DNA of 64,000 nucleotides. Source: Botryosphaeria dothidea. Its lineage: Eukaryota; Ascomycota; Dothideomycetes; Botryosphaeriales; Botryosphaeriaceae. How positions within the stretch are numbered: position 1 is the first letter of the stretch; each line of letters begins with the position of its first letter. Below the pieces are notes generated by a model, which saw only the letters and a list, made by a program, of their open reading frames with translations, was not told the origin of the DNA and searched no databases. The position numbers and the translations under genes were made by a program. Below are positions 24,053 to 33,510 of this stretch, in pieces. Where the stretch lies: contig WWBZ02000033.1 of assembly GCA_011503125.2 (NCBI GenBank), positions 2,170,001 to 2,234,000 of the forward strand, written 5' to 3'.

Positions 24053-26078
24053 TTATGATGGCGTATCCGCAGCGGGAGCCTGAACCTGAGCAGCGGGAGC
24101 AGCGGGCGCAGTTGCGGGCGCAGTTGCGGGCGCACCCGCATTTGCATTCACAGCAGCAGCAGCATTTCCACCACCACCGCCGCCGCCTCTGCATCTCCCA
24201 CCACGTCCACCCCTGAATCCACCACCGCCCCTTCCTCCCATCATCGGGCTGGCAGCAGGACCAGCGGGCGGCACCCTAGGAGCACGCTGCTGGGCGGGTG
24301 CTTTATCCTTGCGTTCAAGTACCTGAACGGCGCCCTCGGCGACCTTGACGGGGCTGGCCTGGATGGCCTTCTGCAAGCCTTCAGGCTCCTTGAAATCGAC
24401 GTATGCGAAGCCCTTGCGCTTGTCGATCTCGACCTTCTCGATAGCGCCGAAGACGGAGAGAGCGGCTTCGATGAGGGGCTCAGTGATGCCCTGAGAGGGG
24501 TTTGCGTGCTTGAGAAAAGCTTGCTTGGCGGTGCTGCTGGCCGCCGGAGCCGTGGCGGCGGCGGCGTTAGCGTTGCGGGATGAGTTGGGGCGGGAAGGCG
24601 TGGTCTGGTTTTGCTGCGCGGCGGGTCCGGTGGGAGCTTTTGGCGGGTGAGCGTTGGCTGAAACGTCGGTTGCGGCGGAGTTAGCTGCGGGAGAGGCCTT
24701 CTGATTGTTCTGCTGTGTGTTCTGCGGCTTTTTGAGGATCTTAGGCCCGGTAGGGGGCGTAGCGGCTGCGGAAGGCTTGTTTTCGTCAGTGTTGGCGGCC
24801 TCAGCGTTGGCCTTTGCCGCCTTTTGAGCACGACGCTCTGCGCGAGTGGGACGGGAATCTTTCTTGCCAGGACGCGGCTCTGAGCCGGCCTTGCCGGATG
24901 CTGCAGGTGCAGGCGTCGCAGGAGAAGATGTTGCGGGCGACGAAGCAACCGGATCCTTGGACGCTGCGCCCTCGGCTGCCTTTGCGGGCTCTTGCGCTGT
25001 ATCTCTGCGACCCCGACGGCCACCAGCTGCGGGCCCGATTCCTAAGTCTCGCTGGAGCATTTGCTTTGCAATGCTGGTACTTCCCCGTTCACGCTTACGC
25101 TCTGAAGCAGGAGCGCTAGGAGCAGGCTTATTTTCGTCCTTCTTCTCAGACTCAGCGTTCTTTCCTGCAGATGCCTTGTTCAGGATTCTGACTTCCTTCG
25201 GGGCAGAATCTTTTGCGGCCTTCTCAGCCTTAGATTGCTTAGAGCTCTTTTCCTCCTTCGCTCCCTTGCGGCCCTTCTTCTCAGACTTGGAGGTAGCCTT
25301 TTCATCCTTGGACTCTCCCCTGCCGTGCTTGCCTTGAGACTTCGTGGGCTGCGGCTTCTCCTTGGCAGCTTTCTTCTCCCTCAGATGTTCAATCAAAGGC
25401 GTCGTCTTGACTTCCTCCTTCTTCACAGTCCCCTCGTCAACCGCATTGTCTACTGGCGCAGGTCTTGGAACTGGGTTTGTGAGGCTCTCAAGGAAGTCCT
25501 TGAACTCGGGATCCTGGTCGATAAGGCCTTGACGAGCATCATTGCGGCGACGGCCGCCGGGAATACGATTGAAAGGGGCGAAATCGACAGTGGGAGGACC
25601 GATGAGGGCGGGATCTCTGGTGGAGTTCTTCGCATCGTTAAAGGTGGTCTTGCGCACCTTGTCGGCAAGAGGAACGACGTGGGTCTGATCGGTGAGGTGG
25701 AGATAGGCGCGGGAGGGCTTCGAGGGCTTGGCAAGGCTGGTGTGCGTGTGGTCAGCGGTTCCGCGTCTGCAAAGTCAAGAAGCAATGAGGCTTGTGGTCG
25801 CACTCTTTGGAAATCTTGCCGGCCTTGTAGGTGAACCAATCAACCTTGCCCTGGCCGAGCTTCCACTCATCGCCCAGGGCAAGCTCGAACTCCTGCTGGG
25901 TCAGGCCGGGAGCGAGGCGACGCACGACAAGCTTGAGGCGCGGTTGCTGCGAGCGATTGGAGGCGGCGCGGGGCGCACCGTTGGAGTTGGAATGGGCGGT
26001 ATTTTTCTGCAGGGCGGCGGCAGGCACGGGCAGCACGCCGTTGGCGCCCGGCTGGGGGGCGTTGGACGGCGGCGCCAT
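24053..26078 (-). CDS. upf3: Nonsense-mediated mRNA decay factor UPF3 (Smg4/UPF3 domain)
   Basis: UPF3 links UPF2 to exon-junction or ribosome complexes in nonsense-mediated mRNA decay. Exons are complement(25804..26078) and complement(24053..25736), 652 residues. The Smg4/UPF3 domain spans roughly residues 40-200: KLVVRRLAPGLTQQEFELAL, GKVDWFTYKAGK, then across the intron PSRAYLHLTDQTHVV, DPALIGPPTVDFAPFNRIPGG and DQDPEFKDFLESLTNP. The donor is GTGCGA, and splicing restores KD-LAKPSKPSRAY. After about 290 charged and Ala/Pro-rich residues there is a second RNA-recognition-like fold (about 490-565; ITEPLIEAALSVFG, RKGFAYVDFKEPEG), then an RGG/glycine box and a tail built from a 12-bp repeat (APAT units, 24101-24134). 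It is divergent from the Sit4 gene. Confidence 0.92.
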
Positions 26079-26560
26079 TGTGGGCGGGCTGGGGCTCGTG
26101 GTGGTGTCCTGGTGAGTCGCAAAGCGTCGGGCGGAGGGCTGGCTTGCAGCCTTATGACATCGGCGCGGCGTTTCCGTGGGCGCAGGTGCACATGCGCTGG
26201 AGACTTGGCCCAGCGGCAGCGCCAGCGGCTCAGGCTCGGGCGCTGGCTGCGTCTGGGCCCTGAAAGCACGGTCATTGTCCCACGCCTTCACCACCTCACT
26301 CCGCCCACACCAAGCCTCTGGGATCGCCGCCCTGCACTCTGCTCTCCGCGCCGCCATGCGCTGTTCTCCCCAAGCCCACGCATGATTTCCACGATCGCCG
26401 TCCCCACCCATCTCTCTGCGCATCATCTCCTGCCGCACAGAGGGCCCCCAGTCACACGACAGACACCCATTGCTGAGCCGTCTCCACCGCGCTGATAGCT
26501 TCAACCTCTCAACATAACGTCGCTGCCCGTCCACGATCCCGCCCCGTACCTCCCGCAACC
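26079..26560. promoter_or_regulatory. Shared promoter of UPF3 and Sit4-like phosphatase
   Basis: 482 bp separate the two start codons. Pyrimidine/purine asymmetric tracts are visible, but no TATA box or known operator. Confidence 0.5.
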
Positions 26561-28066
26561 ATGACCAAGGACTACGACGTCCCCCAGCCGGGGCCTGCGC
26601 GGTTAACCCCCGGCGCTGGACCCGACGAGTGGCTGGACGCCGCAAAGCAGTGCAAGTACCTGCCCGAGGCCGATATGAAGCGCCTTTGCGAGATAGTCAA
26701 AGAGTGCTTAATGGAAGGTACGCTTTCTCGCCGCAACACGCCTCAGACGGAGATGGCTTTGTAGCCGAGTGCTAATGCCCCGCAGAATCCAACATCCAGC
26801 CCGTCAAGACGCCCGTCACCGTCTGCGGCGATATCCACGGTCAGTTCTACGATCTTCTGGAGCTTTTCCGCGTCGCCGGCGGTATGCCCAACGACACGGC
26901 CGTCTCGGCCCCCATCGTGCCTACTAAGACCATCACGGCTGCCGACATCGAGCCGCCAAGCTCCATTACCGATCCCAAGGCTAGGCGTAAGATGAAGAGG
27001 CGCTTCCAAAGAGACCCCAACTACACCGGCCCGTCGAGCCCAGGGTCGGGCGCCGACATTGATGAGGAGGATGCCGAGGACGATGAAGAAGAAGGCCGCG
27101 GCCGCAGCAGGAGCAGCAGTCAAAGAGGGAGCTTCGGAGACGGTTCCTCGGATGCTGACAGCAACCGCAACGTCGCGAGCTCAGGTGGCAACGGCATGCA
27201 GAACTACATTTTCCTGGGAGACTTCGTAGACAGAGGCTATTTCAGTCTGGAGACGTTTACGTTGCTGATGTGCTTGAAAGCTAAGTATGTACTTGCGTGG
27301 TGGAGCATGCGGCCGGCGCCATCTGACAAATCACTCGCAGATATCCCGATCGGGTAACCCTGGTCAGAGGCAACCATGAGTCGCGGCAGATCACCCAGGT
27401 CTACGGCTTTTACGAGGAGTGTCAGACGAAATACGGCAATGCCTCGGTGTGGAAGGCCTGCTGCCAGGTCTTCGACTTTTTGGCGCTTGCTGCTATCGTG
27501 GACGGCAAGGTGCTTTGTGTGCACGGCGGACTGAGCCCTGAGATCAGAACGCTTGATCAGATCCGCGTTGTTGCACGCGCCCAGGAGATCCCCCACGAAG
27601 GCGCGTTCTGCGATCTCGTGTGGAGCGACCCTGAGGACGTAGATACGTGGGCGGTGTCGCCGCGTGGTGCAGGCTGGCTGTTTGGAGACAAGGTTTCGTC
27701 AGAGGTAAGTTTTCCGATGGGCAGTCGGAAAGAAGTCAGCTGACGATCTGGACTCAGTTTAACCACGTCAACGGTCTGCAGCTCATTGCACGAGCGCATC
27801 AATTGGTCAACGAAGGCTACAAGGTTGGTCAGCTCGATGATCCTGTTCTGGGCGGGGCGCTAACGGTGAGACAGTATCACTTCAAGGACAAAGACGTGGT
27901 CACGGTGTGGTCAGCGCCCAACTACTGCTACCGGTGCGGTAATGTGGCATCGATCATGAGCCTTGCCGAGGATCTAAACCCGAAGTTCACCATCTTCAGC
28001 GCGGTTCCCGACAACCGGCGGGCGGTGCCTGCCGGTCGGGGCAGCCGGGGCGAATATTTCCTATAG
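26561..28066 (+). CDS. sit4: Serine/threonine phosphatase, Sit4/PP6 catalytic subunit with core insertion
   Basis: PPP-family phosphatase catalytic subunit of the Sit4/Ppe1/PP6 branch, acting in G1 progression and TOR signalling in yeasts. Exons: 26561..26717, 26786..27284, 27341..27704, 27758..27823 and 27875..28066 (425 residues). Metal-binding and catalytic motifs are complete: [41 protein letters not shown] and [11 protein letters not shown], with a C-terminal YFL like the methylated PP2A-family end. The N-terminal [14 protein letters not shown] and EESNIQPV favour Sit4 over Ppg1 or PP4. Between LFRVAGG and NYIFLGDF, residues about 85-190 are an insertion of basic ([10 protein letters not shown]), acidic ([11 protein letters not shown]) and Ser/Arg-rich sequence; PP6 proteins are normally about 305 residues. 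The fourth intron (51 nt, GTTGGT donor) is in frame and stop-free. Confidence 0.92.
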
Positions 28067-30031
28067 AGTCAACGAACACATGGTGTGCATACGATATACG
28101 TTTTTCTGTGCTTGATATCCGGACTTCACGAACTTTAGGCTAGACCAGGCGACTGGCATCGGTTGCGGAGGGCTTGGCAAGCGAGGGTGCTTTTTTTTGG
28201 GGGGGTGCATGCGAGTGTAGTCCAGCGGGCCTGCACCGCGGATCATTTCGGGTCGCCGGTTGGCGGCTTTTCTGTTGTTTTCTTTTAGTTGTGGGTGCTG
28301 CAGCTGCATGCTACGGTTGCAGACGGGCGCATGAACGGGACTTTGATGATACCGGGCTGTACTATAGTTTCGAGGTTTGCGTTTGCTGTACGACGAGAAA
28401 CGAACATCGTGCGAGCTGGTGCTATCTCCGAATGCGAGTGAGCTTGGTTGCTGCGGGGTGCGCAGGGAGGTGAAGGGATATAACTATAATTGCGGCGGTG
28501 AAATTTCGGCTGTAATGGTCACAATTCTGAGAGGTGCATTGAAACCGTAGCTTCTTTCCCTTCTAATCGCCGGGACGAGGGCCCAGTTCGAATCCGGTGG
28601 TGCCCGACCAACGCGCGCAGGTAACTCGCGATGAAGGCGGACCTAAGCAATGAAGTCGACTGTCGAGGGAAGCAATTCTGCAGACACGACTTCACCATCG
28701 GATGGCGGTGCTGGAATACCCCCGTCTCGGTTTGGGATAGTCGTTATGGACTGATGAATCAACCAGGTATTTTTTTCCTTTTTGCTCTTCCCCTCTTTGT
28801 CGCTTTCTGCATTTAGCCATCGTCGCTTCACCGTGCTCTGATTTTGGAAGTCTTCCGTTACTCCGTGCAGCCTAGTGTGTGTGTGCGTCGCTCGGGCCTT
28901 CCTTTTAGCGACCGGATGTTTTCAAACGCCCAGCGAAACACACTGTAGCCACTTCCGCCTATCCTGGCACCGAGCCCTGTCAAGCACCTCTTGGAAGCCG
29001 CCGCCACGTGTGTCAAGTATACATCCGGCCTTGCCGTTGCTTACCTTCCTTTATGCTGCTTCCTCATCCTCTCAAGCGCCGTCTGCGTCACACGTCGCCA
29101 TCCGTACTGCCGATGGCTGCATCGTATCCGCGAACGTAAATCCACCAACTGCTGAAGAAGGTACCTCGCGCTACCCCGCAACTCGTCTATCTCGTCCATC
29201 CGAAGCTTGCCCGCGTGACCTGTTGTGCCTGAAAGGGGAGACAACCAATAAAAGTCTTGTTGCGAAACGTCCGGAGGTCCTGTTTCAGCATGGCGCCATA
29301 TCCACAATTTCCCGGTGCTGAGGCCGCTTTGCGCGTCACGCCCTCCCAAGAATAGGATCCAGCTCCCTTTTCGCAACCGTTGTGGTCTTGGGCCATCGAA
29401 GATCATGACAATGCCCGGTGGGCCGCCCGCGCATTCAGACCCTTTGGAGAGAGGATGTCCGTTTGGGAGCAGAAGCATTGCCGGGAAGCCGGCCTACGCT
29501 TCCACATGCAATTGCGCATCACTAAACACGGCTGCCGCGGTCCGCATAGCGCGACGCCACACGGAGTAGCCTCCTGGTCCCCTCCAACTAAGCTTAGCAT
29601 GGGTGTCGTCCGGGATTCCAGGCTCTTAACACACTGCTTGTTATGGACCTGCGTGAGGTGATAGGTGGATCTTGTTTCGAGCGCCGCCACTCCATGTTTT
29701 GCATGCATGCCGATGGCTTCGCTTCTGCAGCCTCTCCCCTAACCTTTCCCCTGGGTAGCTTTATCCCCAGTCGAGCCAGCATATATAAACAAAATAGCCG
29801 CCTCGGCGGCAGGAAGAGTGTCCTTCTTTTTCATCCCATTCGTTCAAGAGCCAGACTCCTCGGTGTACTTTACACCGCTGCACCCTCTCTTTCCTCATTG
29901 TAATTGTCACTTCACTTCCCTTCGCTGTATATATCGGCCTGGTGCCTCGCTCTCTCTCGAATCACTTCCCAATCTTGACATATCACGCTCAATCCCGACC
30001 GTCTCTCCTGTTTACCACTCCCGAATCAACA
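28067..30031. other. Intergenic between phosphatase and esterase genes
   Basis: About 2 kb. It includes the phosphatase 3' region, a T8-G7 tract near 28192, and a TATA-like element (CATATATAAAC) near 29780, 250 bp before the esterase start. A tRNA-like fragment near 28590-28612 lacks a matching 5' half. No gene is supported. Confidence 0.55.
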
Positions 30032-30984
30032 ATGAAGTTCATCATCCCGTCTTCCCTGCTGGCCTTGGTCACCTCCGCTGTGGCTATGCCTACCGCCCAG
30101 CCCGAGAAGAGGGCGACTCCCAAGATCTACTTGGCTGGTGACTCTACCATGGCCAAGGCTGGTGGTGGTTCCGGCACTGAGGGTGCGTCCCGTTCCTGCA
30201 TGATTATATTTATAGTCCTGTGTGGCTGACATCTCATAGGCTGGGGTCAGTACCTCGCATACTCCATCAAGAACGCCGAGGTCGTGAACTGGGCTCGTGC
30301 TGGTCGTTCCGCCCGCTCTTACACGGACGAGGGCCGCTTCCAGACCATCATTGATGCGGTCCAGTCTGGCGACTATGTTGTTATTGAATTCGGTCACAAC
30401 GTGAGTACACTGAACCATCCCTGAGAATCGTGGTCACTAGAATCCCATACCTCGATCCCAACCGTTCTTTCTACACGACACTGACAATCGAACTCCAGGA
30501 CGGTGGCTCCCCCACCTCGACCGACAACGGCCGCAGCGACTGCCCCGGCACTGGCTCTGAGACTTGCACCACGCCCGACGGCAAGATCGTGCAGACCTTC
30601 GTCACCTATGTGACCAACGCCGGCAAGGCCCTCACGGCCAAGGGCGCCAAGGTCATCGTCTCCTCGCAGACGCCCAACAACCTCTGGGAGACTGGCTCCT
30701 TCGTCGACTCGCCGCCGCGCTTCGTCAGCTACGCCGAGATCGCTGCTAAGAACATCGGCTCCGGCGCCACCCACGTCGACCACTACTCGTACGTCGCCGA
30801 CATCTACAAGAGCCTCGGCAACACCAAGGTCAATGCCTTCTTCCCCAACGACCACACCCACACCAGCCCCACCGGTGCCGACACCGTGTCCAAGGCTTTT
30901 GTAAAGGGCATTCTGTGCAACAACGACGGTCTGGCGTCGTACGTCAAGAACTCGACCAGCAGCGTCCCCGGAAACTGCTTGTAA
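30032..30984 (+). CDS. Secreted rhamnogalacturonan acetylesterase (SGNH hydrolase, CE12)
   Basis: Removes acetyl groups from the rhamnogalacturonan I backbone of pectin outside the cell. Exons 30032..30182, 30240..30400 and 30499..30984 give 265 residues, the family's usual size. A signal peptide is clear ([18 protein letters not shown]), followed by a short propeptide ending in the dibasic KR before [14 protein letters not shown]. Catalytic blocks are GDSTM (nucleophile Ser), FGHND (split by the second intron), and NDHTHTS near the end, supplying Asp and His. The conserved WGQYL and [12 protein letters not shown] segments match the Aspergillus enzyme pattern. The gene lies alone beside repeat-derived DNA. 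The TATA-like element upstream suggests an inducible promoter, which is inference. Confidence 0.93.
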
Positions 30985-31629
30985 GCGTTGAGGGATAGTG
31001 AGATGGCGGTTGTATTCACTTCTTTGTTGATATGAGATATATATGAACTTGATTGGAGAAGAGCTCTGTAAAAAAAAAAATAGCATTGTTCAGCCCCCAT
31101 ACATGCACCATGGTTGTGCCGATAGCGCCGAGGATCGTACCAAGGTGATCGGATGCAGAACGATTCAAGGAAAACTCACATGCGTCTGACCCGGCGGAGA
31201 TTCAGTCAGATGCTACGCTGCCCCTCGCAGCCGTCACATTTCGAATCTGCCTCACTTCCCTGGTGCGCGCATGGATTCGGGAGTGCATGGCTATCATGGA
31301 TATCCCGCTACTTGCGACCTCCGGCTGATTGCTCTGCATAGCACCACACGCCGTTCCTGGCTGGACCTGCCGCCATCTCGAATATTCCCAGATGCGGTCT
31401 GCAGTTTTTCATCCGAAAGTTATAATAAAATTGATTACTGGCCTCTCTGGGTAAGAATCCAAAAGAATTCGTTCTTCTACAGTGGCACTCCACTTTCTAT
31501 GTGCTGACTTCAGGCGGACGTCTTGAAGCGATCCTCGGAGCCAAGTCGAGCCGCCACATCGAGCAACAGCAATGGCTTGTTTGGCTAGCTGTCAAATACA
31601 GATCTCTGCATTTCCTCCTTGGTCCGTTT
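30985..31629. other. Intergenic after esterase
   Basis: Contains the esterase 3' end and a short A-run at 31071. Nothing else is recognised. Confidence 0.5.
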
Positions 31630-32114
31630 GCTGTCGAGGCTCCTGGAGAACAGATTGGATGTATGTAAGGCTGCGTCGAACTCGTCCACTACGTCACCCC
31701 TTATGCAGCAAAAGTGAACATCACCAACGTAATTCCAGAGGAAAGTCGCAAAGCTGGTGAAGTCATATGCATATGGATCCGTGGTCTACCAGTCAAGGCC
31801 AACCATGGGCTCGGCTAGAAGACTCATGTAGAAATGGCAGATGATGTTGAATTGGGCCTCTGCAGTTCAAAGATCGTGGATGTAGCCAATTTCAACTTGA
31901 CTGATGGTCTGAAAGAATAGTAGCCTGGCTTCCTGATTCTTGTTACGTTGGAATCGGCGATAAAAACGAGTTCCGGGCCATCGGGTTCTGGCTTGAGGCT
32001 CGTGCCGTCGATGAAGTGAAGAAGTCTTTGTGTCCTCAAGAGCTGTATGACGTCCGTCTTCCATACCTTGGTTGCTGCAGCGCTCTTGAGCCTCGTTACG
32101 TTGGAAAATCTCAT
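31630..32114 (-). pseudogene. Copia-type Gag relic, copy A
   Basis: Decayed coding sequence on the minus strand, broken by frameshifts and an in-frame TGA. In order it still reads KVWKTDVIQLLRTQRLLHFIDGT, then NKNQEARLLFFQTISQVEIG, TAEAQFNIICHFYMSL, and SFATFLWNYVGDV...DEFDAA. The order (W-K near the start, L-x-FIDGT, a TA-E-A box, then a helical F-L-W segment) is that of Copia/Ty1 Gag of the UBN2/DUF4219 type. No protease, integrase or reverse transcriptase follows. It pairs with copy B. Confidence 0.6.
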
Positions 32115-33032
32115 GATGTTCTGCATCCGAGGGCGGAAGTGAGAGCAGTTAGCTGTGATTGAGCATGTGCGGGGGTTAAAGGTAGTAACGCTGACCTGCC
32201 CCCCCTTTTTTTGATGTTCTGTGATATGCACTTTCTAATGCAGCAGGCACAGTGGGCACATGTCATTTTATCATCAAAACCGACTTCGGTTGAGACCCCT
32301 GACTTGAGTTACTCTCTGTACATGACGCCGACTTATCCCAACCTACCCCCAGACTTTACGTGCCTTAATATCGAGGCAGTAAATTCGTCTGGATCTCTCA
32401 ATGGCTTAATCTATACGTGTCGTGCTAAATCTCCCCCGCGGCTGCGTGCATGTTAATATCTCATCCCATTCCGGATTCTCATGGAAAACTGTCGTGATTG
32501 CAGACTGTAGCACATTTTCTGTTCGATCTGTCCCCCATCAGTCTACGCCAATATCCACTGGCAAGCCATGTAATATGAGCGCAGCCTCCACTCGCTACCT
32601 CCAAAGTACTTTGGGTTTCCTTACCCCGTACACCTGTTGCGGTATTTTTCCCCTTTAAAAGACGTCATGCTGTGATTACGCATATTTCGTTGAATTTCAG
32701 TGGACGCTCTGAATACAATCCAGAAATGTGTCTGATGTGAATGGAAATATTCTTGTAGCGTAGAAGATGCTAAAATGACAGAGTAGAGCTTACGAGCAAT
32801 TTAATCTATCCAGGAGAACTTCTGGCGGAGCTTCTGGCGGCAAGCCTCGTCAAGCCCCTCTACCACGAGGAGCGGAAGTAACCATCTGTTCTGGGGATCC
32901 TATACAAGGTCCCACGAATTGGGCTTAGTATGTTATAATATTGAACAAGTGGGTTGTTTGTATAGGGAGTAAAGTTCATCGTAGATCGGCATGAGGAAGA
33001 GGGTAGGTGACCCGGTCCCTCTTATATAGTAG
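32115..33032. other. DNA between the two Gag relics
   Basis: About 0.9 kb, AT-richer than the flanks. It probably belongs to the same decayed elements, but I recognise no protein motif or terminal repeat. Confidence 0.4.
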
Positions 33033-33510
33033 CTATATAACAAATTCTCGGTGTTGACCATTGGTTCGATCAGACCCTGTTCCTCCCAACATATAATAAG
33101 GGTACTCCAGGGCATCTTCGAACTTATTGAGTAGATGAAGAGCCGCATCCAATGGTTCAACGTCTATTCCACTGTTGGTACAGCGCTCGATCCCTCCAAT
33201 GTAGCGCCAAAGGAAACTCTCCAAACTGTTGAATTGGCTGGATTCCGGGTTCTTCCACTTCCCGGTGCTCAAGATCAACCCTGAGGCTGCTGTAGAATCT
33301 CAACAAAATTTCGAAACCCTCACAGGCGCTTCCGGGTTGGCAGGCCTGTTCGGCGATTGTCTTATGGACAGTCGCCAAGACGAGGTTCTTAGTTTGCTTT
33401 TGACCAGAATCCCAATACGAGTCGACATTCTTGTACTCCTTTGGAGGTGACGGGTTGCCGTCAATGAAGAGAAGAAGGCCCTTGTGTAAGAGAAGGTTCA
33501 AGGTGTCCAT
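33033..33510 (-). pseudogene. Copia-type Gag relic, copy B
   Basis: Second diverged copy, same orientation, 1.4 kb away from copy A. It reads MDTLNLLLHKGLLLFIDGN, then YWDSGQKQTKNLVLATVHKTI, SACEGFEILLRFYSSL and, after a frameshift, SLESFLWRYIGGI...VEPLDAALHLLNKFED. Each block aligns with copy A (FIDGN/FIDGT, EILLRFYSSL/NIICHFYMSL, SLESFLWRYIGGI/SFATFLWNYVGDV). The copies have diverged at most positions, so the family is old or was heavily mutated. Confidence 0.6.

Noticed and set aside
28555..28625. tRNA-like 3' half (AGTTCGAATCCGG...CGACCA)
   Set aside because: The T-stem has mismatches and no complementary acceptor or anticodon arm lies upstream at tRNA distance.
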